DNA from: Sedimentisphaerales bacterium
Lineage (GTDB): Bacteria > Planctomycetota > Phycisphaerae > Sedimentisphaerales > SG8-4
Length of the DNA: 25,512 nt
NCBI GenBank assembly: GCA_016932895.1
Contig: JAFGCA010000273.1
Coordinates: 1 to 25,512 of the forward strand
Reading direction: 5' to 3'
A model generated the notes under the pieces. That model did not search any database. It was not told the DNA's origin and worked only from the letters and a program-made list of their open reading frames with translations. Position 1 is the stretch's first letter; each line of letters starts with the position of its first letter. Below are positions 22,691 to 25,512 of the stretch, piece by piece. Both the position numbers and the translations under genes were made by a program.

Positions 22691-23639
22691 GGGTTTCATG
22701 CTCCTGTAGTAGTTGGAGATAGGCGTCCTCGGTAGCATTCGGACCGGAATGGATCGCCTTCAGTGACAGACGGGTCGCATCGACAAGCTTCAAAGCCTCG
22801 GCCAGCGCACCGGCGCGGCTGCGGCCTTCGGTCATCCGAACGAGTACGGCCAGGCCGGCACCAAGCCGTGCGTCGATGCCCTCCAATTCACCAAGGTCGC
22901 GAGCCAGACGCTGAATATCCTCGGCGTCGCCGTCCAACTCCAACCTGAAGTCATCGCAGCGGAGGCGCCGCTTCATATCTTGTGTCGAACCGGTGAAGAT
23001 CATGCGCCCCTCATGCATCACCCCGATGTGGTCACAAATCTGATCGATGTCGCTGAGAATGTGCGTGGCGACCACCACCGTCTTGGCCTTTCCCAACTCG
23101 CGGATCAGGTCCAGTGTGAACCGCCGGGCCGAAGGGTCCAGGCCGGCGGTAGGCTCATCCCACAGCAGCAGGGGTGGATCCGCCACAAGAGAGGCGGCAA
23201 TTCCCAACCGGGTACACATGCCCGTGGAGAAGGTCTCGATCGGCTGATCCGTGGCCCCAAGCAAGCCTACGGTGCGAAGCAATGCAGAGATACGCGGCTT
23301 GCGCAGTTGGCCCGGCAAGCGACACAATTTGCCGAGAAAGTCCAGGTATTCAATGGGCCGCAGCGTGCCGGGAAGCTTTGGGTTCGTGGGCAGATATCCA
23401 ATCTGCGAGCGAACGTCAACTGCATTGGCCCCGCAAATCTTCCCGAAAACCGCTGCCCGACCGGCCGTGGGACGCTGCAAACCCAGCAGAAGGCGCAACA
23501 TTGTCGTCTTGCCCGCACCGTTGGGGCCCAGCAACCCAAAGACGGAACCCCGTGGTACGTCCAGACTCATGTCGTTGACCGCGATCAGGCGCTGCCTGTA
23601 GATCTTTGTCAGGTGCTCTGTATGAATCGCTGATTCCAT
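22674..23639 (-). CDS. ABC transporter ATPase subunit
   Basis: A 321-residue ABC ATPase of the exporter type that pairs with ABC-2 permeases. Walker A GPNGAGKTT (38-46), signature FSTGMCTR (137-144, a variant of LSGGQ), Walker B LLLWDEP (157-163) and H-loop H193 (VVATHIL) are all present. The Q-loop segment reads GYLPTNPKL, with Thr where Gln or Glu is usual. The C-terminal about 90 residues (DFRLELDGDAEDIQRLARDLGELEGID) form the extra domain of this class. ATG at 23639 was chosen because GAGG lies 9 nt upstream and the ABC fold starts at once; upstream in-frame Met codons add a non-homologous tail. First gene of the five-gene unit, about 110 nt after its promoter. Confidence 0.93.
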   Translation of the reverse strand: MESAIHTEHLTKIYRQRLIAVNDMSLDVPRGSVFGLLGPNGAGKTTMLRLLLGLQRPTAGRAAVFGKICGANAVDVRSQIGYLPTNPKLPGTLRPIEYLDFLGKLCRLPGQLRKPRISALLRTVGLLGATDQPIETFSTGMCTRLGIAASLVADPPLLLWDEPTAGLDPSARRFTLDLIRELGKAKTVVVATHILSDIDQICDHIGVMHEGRMIFTGSTQDMKRRLRCDDFRLELDGDAEDIQRLARDLGELEGIDARLGAGLAVLVRMTEGRSRAGALAEALKLVDATRLSLKAIHSGPNATEDAYLQLLQEHETHGFHR

Positions 23640-23722
23640 CCGGGAGTCCTCGTGTGCGATCAGCCGCATGGGCGTACAACTCTTGTGTCCCAGCAAAGAT
23701 GAACCGGTTTCCCTCATTTCAC

Positions 23723-23744
23723 AACGGCTCTAACAAGAGTCGTT
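23723..23744. promoter_or_regulatory. Near-perfect 22-bp palindrome just downstream of the ABC-operon promoter
   Basis: AACGGCTC (23723-23730), 6-bp spacer TAACAA, GAGTCGTT (23737-23744): arms match at 7 of 8 positions. It lies about 6 to 27 nt past the predicted transcription start, so it could be a repressor site or an RNA hairpin in the leader. No regulator gene is adjacent. Confidence 0.5.
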
Positions 23745-23756
23745 ACAGACAGTGCC

Positions 23757-23785
23757 ATTGTAGGCGGTGCTTCCATCGTGGGCAA
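23757..23785 (-). promoter_or_regulatory. Promoter of the ABC/DUF1800/DUF1501 unit
   Basis: Minus strand: TTGCCC (23785-23780), 17-bp spacer, TACAAT (23762-23757). Predicted start near 23750, giving a leader of about 110 nt to the ATPase ATG at 23639. Confidence 0.55.
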
Positions 23786-24242
23786 GTGGTCGTCGATGCG
23801 AGTCTCGTCTGACGAGTCCCGAACGAACCGTTGCGATAGGCGCAGGCGGGGTGGAACGGGGCTCGCTGTGCCTATCGAGCACAGTCTCTACGCCGCAAGA
23901 CAGGTCTGCCACCGCATCGAGTTCACGGACACCGGGGCAATGTGTCCTTCGCCGCCGACAGTGTAGTCTCATCAGCCATAAGTTTGGTCATCATTGCCCG
24001 GAGGCCCCACGAAAACCACGCGCGGCGCCGGACATTGCGGCCATCGGCTTCATTGCGGGGTTCTGCGGGCTCTCGAAGCAGGCGCATCGGGGATTGACGC
24101 GCTCCTGTTGTGCGAATCGGCAATCCGCAATCGGCAATCCCGCCTGGCGTTGCATCTTGACGGGAGATGGCTCTGTGATAGGATGGCGGCATGATGAACC
24201 AGGCTCCGGGCAGAAGCGGAGCCGCAGAGTGGGTCCTTGTGT
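23786..24242. other. Intergenic stretch, no gene recognised
   Basis: A plus-strand frame of 163 codons runs through here but contains the peptide of a dispersed repeat (CGGCAATCC, GCAATCGGCAATCC at 24118-24140) and has no domain, so it is not called. An inverted repeat CGATAGGC (23834-23841) and GCCTATCG (23870-23877) encloses 28 bp. A smaller hairpin, CTGTGC with GCACAG, overlaps its right arm. Confidence 0.5.
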
Positions 24243-24346
24243 CAGTTTTGAGTCTTGAGTTCTAAGATTTGAGTTTTTGGACTCCGAGTTTTGAGTGCCT
24301 CCCTGGCATAAGTAACTCAAAACTCAAAACTAAGAACTCAAAACTG
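24243..24346. repeat. AT-rich inverted repeat of TTTTGAGT units
   Basis: The outer arms CAGTTTTGAGT (24243-24253) and ACTCAAAACTG (24336-24346) pair perfectly over 11 bp. The inner arms GAGTTTTGAGT (24286-24296) and ACTCAAAACTC (24315-24325) pair perfectly over 11 bp around an 18-nt loop. Both arms consist of imperfect TTTTGAGT/TTGAGTC copies. Composition is far more AT-rich than its surroundings. It ends 24 bp before the DUF2007 gene. I recognise this type of TTTTGAGT/ACTCAAAA repeat from intergenic DNA of other environmental bacteria. Confidence 0.75.
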
Positions 24347-24369
24347 CCCCAGGCGATGGAGGTGGACCA

Positions 24370-24618
24370 ATGGACGAATTTGTGGAAGTCTACGCCGCCA
24401 GCGATATTACCTTCGCTTACCTGATGAAGGCGCGACTGGAGGACGCCGGCATCCCGGTCCAGATCGCCAACGAGAACGTCTCGGCCGCCTACTGCATCGA
24501 CGGCATGGTCCCCCGCGTCCTCGTCCCGGCCTCCCGGCTCCAGGAGGCCCAGCAGATCATCGCCGAAGTGCGGAGACCTTCCCAGGGCGAGGCCGACGAT
24601 CTCGACGACGTGGAATAA
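24370..24618 (+). CDS. DUF2007 protein
   Basis: An 82-residue protein of the DUF2007 family (called putative signal-transducing proteins). The pattern is typical: EFVEVYAASDITFAYLMKARLEDAGIPVQIANENV, then VPRVLVPASRLQEAQQIIAEV, that is 'a.....A...k..LE.aGI...i.ne' followed by 'v.V...d...A..il'. The acidic tail is GEADDLDDVE. The start has GGAGG 8 nt upstream. Cytoplasmic, no membrane segment. The AT-rich inverted repeat stands directly upstream, so no clear promoter box is visible. It is about 100 bp before and same-strand with the penicillin-acylase gene. Confidence 0.85.
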   Translation: MDEFVEVYAASDITFAYLMKARLEDAGIPVQIANENVSAAYCIDGMVPRVLVPASRLQEAQQIIAEVRRPSQGEADDLDDVE

Positions 24619-24685
24619 CCCTGCCAATTGCCAGCGCGGCCTTTCATCTGCCGATGACGTCCGGCTACGCTGTTGTTCGTGCGTA

Positions 24686-24699
24686 ATTCGTGAACGAAT
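24686..24699. promoter_or_regulatory. 14-nt palindrome upstream of the penicillin-acylase gene
   Basis: ATTCGT-GA-ACGAAT is a perfect inverted repeat ending 23 nt before the ATG. It could be an operator or part of a leader hairpin; no convincing -35/-10 pair was found around it. Confidence 0.3.
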
Positions 24700-24722
24700 A
24701 CTCTTGTCAAGGGGAGAACGAC

Positions 24723-25512
24723 ATGGCGCTCTCAAGATGGCGGGTTCTTTCGATTTTCATCACTGTGTCGGTATGCGCCCTTGCGGCCGCTGCGGCCGAA
24801 CTGCCCGGGGCGGGCCCGGACAAGGGCAAGATCGTCGTATATCGTGACACCTGGGGCGTTCCGCACATCTACGCTCCGACCGTAGATGAAGGGCTCTACG
24901 CCATGGGCTGGGCCCAGGCCCAGGACCGGCCCGCGGAGATGCTGAAGAACTTCATGCGAGCGATGGGCCAGAGTGCGACGTTCGACGGTCCGGGAGCCGT
25001 GCAGTCCGACCTGGTCTCGCATCTCTGGGACCATTACGGCACCAGCAAGCGGAACTTCGTCAAGATTCGCCCGGACATACAGCGGCAGATGCGGGCGTAC
25101 GTCGAGGGCATCAACGATTTCTACGCGGCGCATCCGAAGGACGTGCCCTCGTGGTGGGGCGACCGGGCGGTGGACGAATACATGGTGGTCGCGTTCGGCC
25201 GCTTCTTTCTTTACGGCTGGTCGATCGGCCAGGTCTTCGGCGACCTTCAGGCCGGCGGCGTCGAACCCGGCTTCGAGGACGACGGTCGCGGGTCCAACCA
25301 GTGGGCGGTCTCGCCCGGCCGCAGCGCCGAGGGAGTCGCCATTCTCTACATCGATCCGCACCTCTCCTGGTGGGGCCCGTCGCGGTTCTGGGAGTTTCGC
25401 ATTCACGCCGGCGAAATCCACGGCAGCGGCTTCACGCTGCCGGGCAGTCCCTGGATCGGCCTGGGACACAACGCCGACGTGGCCTGGGCCATGACCACCG
25501 GCGGGCCCGACA
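24723..25512 (+). CDS. Penicillin-acylase-family Ntn hydrolase, 5' part only
   Basis: The first 263 codons of a penicillin acylase/acylhomoserine-lactone-acylase family gene that runs off the window. Residues 1-25 are a signal peptide (RWRVLSIFITVSVCALAAAAA). The first domain has the family's IVVYRDTWGVPHIYAPTVDEGLYAMGWAQAQDR (37-69). The autoproteolysis site appears as GRGSNQWAVSP, with the expected nucleophile Ser191, followed by ILYIDPHLSWWGP, which corresponds to the usual 'L.NDPHL'. Members are exported, cleave themselves into two chains and hydrolyse amide-linked acyl groups; the substrate cannot be told. GGGGAG lies 6-7 nt before the ATG. Two tryptophans after DPHLS are in line with related planctomycete proteins. 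The 3' two-thirds are missing only because the window ends. Confidence 0.9.
   Translation, partial: MALSRWRVLSIFITVSVCALAAAAAELPGAGPDKGKIVVYRDTWGVPHIYAPTVDEGLYAMGWAQAQDRPAEMLKNFMRAMGQSATFDGPGAVQSDLVSHLWDHYGTSKRNFVKIRPDIQRQMRAYVEGINDFYAAHPKDVPSWWGDRAVDEYMVVAFGRFFLYGWSIGQVFGDLQAGGVEPGFEDDGRGSNQWAVSPGRSAEGVAILYIDPHLSWWGPSRFWEFRIHAGEIHGSGFTLPGSPWIGLGHNADVAWAMTTGGPD

Noticed and set aside
23834..23877. Inverted repeat CGATAGGC / GCCTATCG
   Set aside because: Only 8 bp with a 28-bp loop and no gene or promoter at a meaningful distance; likely chance.
23767..24258. 163-codon plus-strand frame upstream of DUF2007
   Set aside because: It contains the translated CGGCAATCC dispersed repeat (NRQSAIGNP), lacks a domain and begins inside the promoter of the divergent ABC unit.
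24732..25469. 245-codon minus-strand frame opposite the penicillin-acylase gene
   Set aside because: The plus strand has the acylase motifs (GVPHIYAPT, GSNQWAVS); the minus frame is a shadow.

Overview
The window is GC-rich bacterial chromosome, most probably from an uncultured member of the Planctomycetota (Phycisphaerae-like). This rests on gene content. There is a Tat-exported DUF1501 protein paired with a DUF1800 protein, and a small lipoprotein ending in an HRRH...LDQPSKLSDLR-type tail. There is also a ~95-residue protein of a type I recognise from planctomycetes, several exported or Tat-signal hydrolase-like proteins, and many dispersed intergenic repeats. No rRNA, tRNA, CRISPR array, transposase or phage gene was seen.

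Layout. 1-6.7 kb: an exported M55 D-aminopeptidase-like protein (+), then leftward genes for an SDR-fold protein lacking its catalytic serine, a small conserved protein, an exported toroid-type (lyase-like) protein fused to about nine ankyrin repeats, and a Tat-exported sugar-isomerase-like protein. 6.9-8.9 kb: a Phd/ParE toxin-antitoxin pair with its own promoter, running 23 bp ahead of the essential GTPase gene der. 9.0-11.0 kb: a leftward two-gene unit of lower GC (a DUF5677-like protein and a Cys-rich, zinc-ribbon-like protein), which looks accessory. 11.0-12.65 kb: no convincing gene; a composite of repeat families including a tandem 0.23-kb duplication and about eleven same-strand copies of a 14-nt motif, AAACRAASCCAATT.

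12.7-16.8 kb: a CstA-type transporter (+) converges on a c-di-AMP operon (lipoprotein, cdaA, ybbR-like cdaR). The operon is read leftward from an exact consensus sigma70 promoter whose spacer holds a perfect 12-bp palindrome. 17.1-23.8 kb: a leftward five-gene unit of ABC ATPase, ABC-2 permease, exported 595-aa protein, DUF1800 and Tat-signal DUF1501. Its promoter is followed by a near-perfect 22-bp palindrome. 24.2-25.5 kb: a large AT-rich inverted repeat, a DUF2007 protein, and the 5' part of a penicillin-acylase-family gene cut by the window end.

The strongest candidates for undescribed biology are the ABC/DUF1800/DUF1501 unit with its operator-like palindrome, the low-GC DUF5677-like/zinc-ribbon pair, the 14-nt motif array, and the c-di-AMP operon (DMA instead of DGA in CdaA, palindromic promoter, possible leaderless leader peptide). 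All readings were made by eye; family assignments rest on recognised motifs, not database searches.
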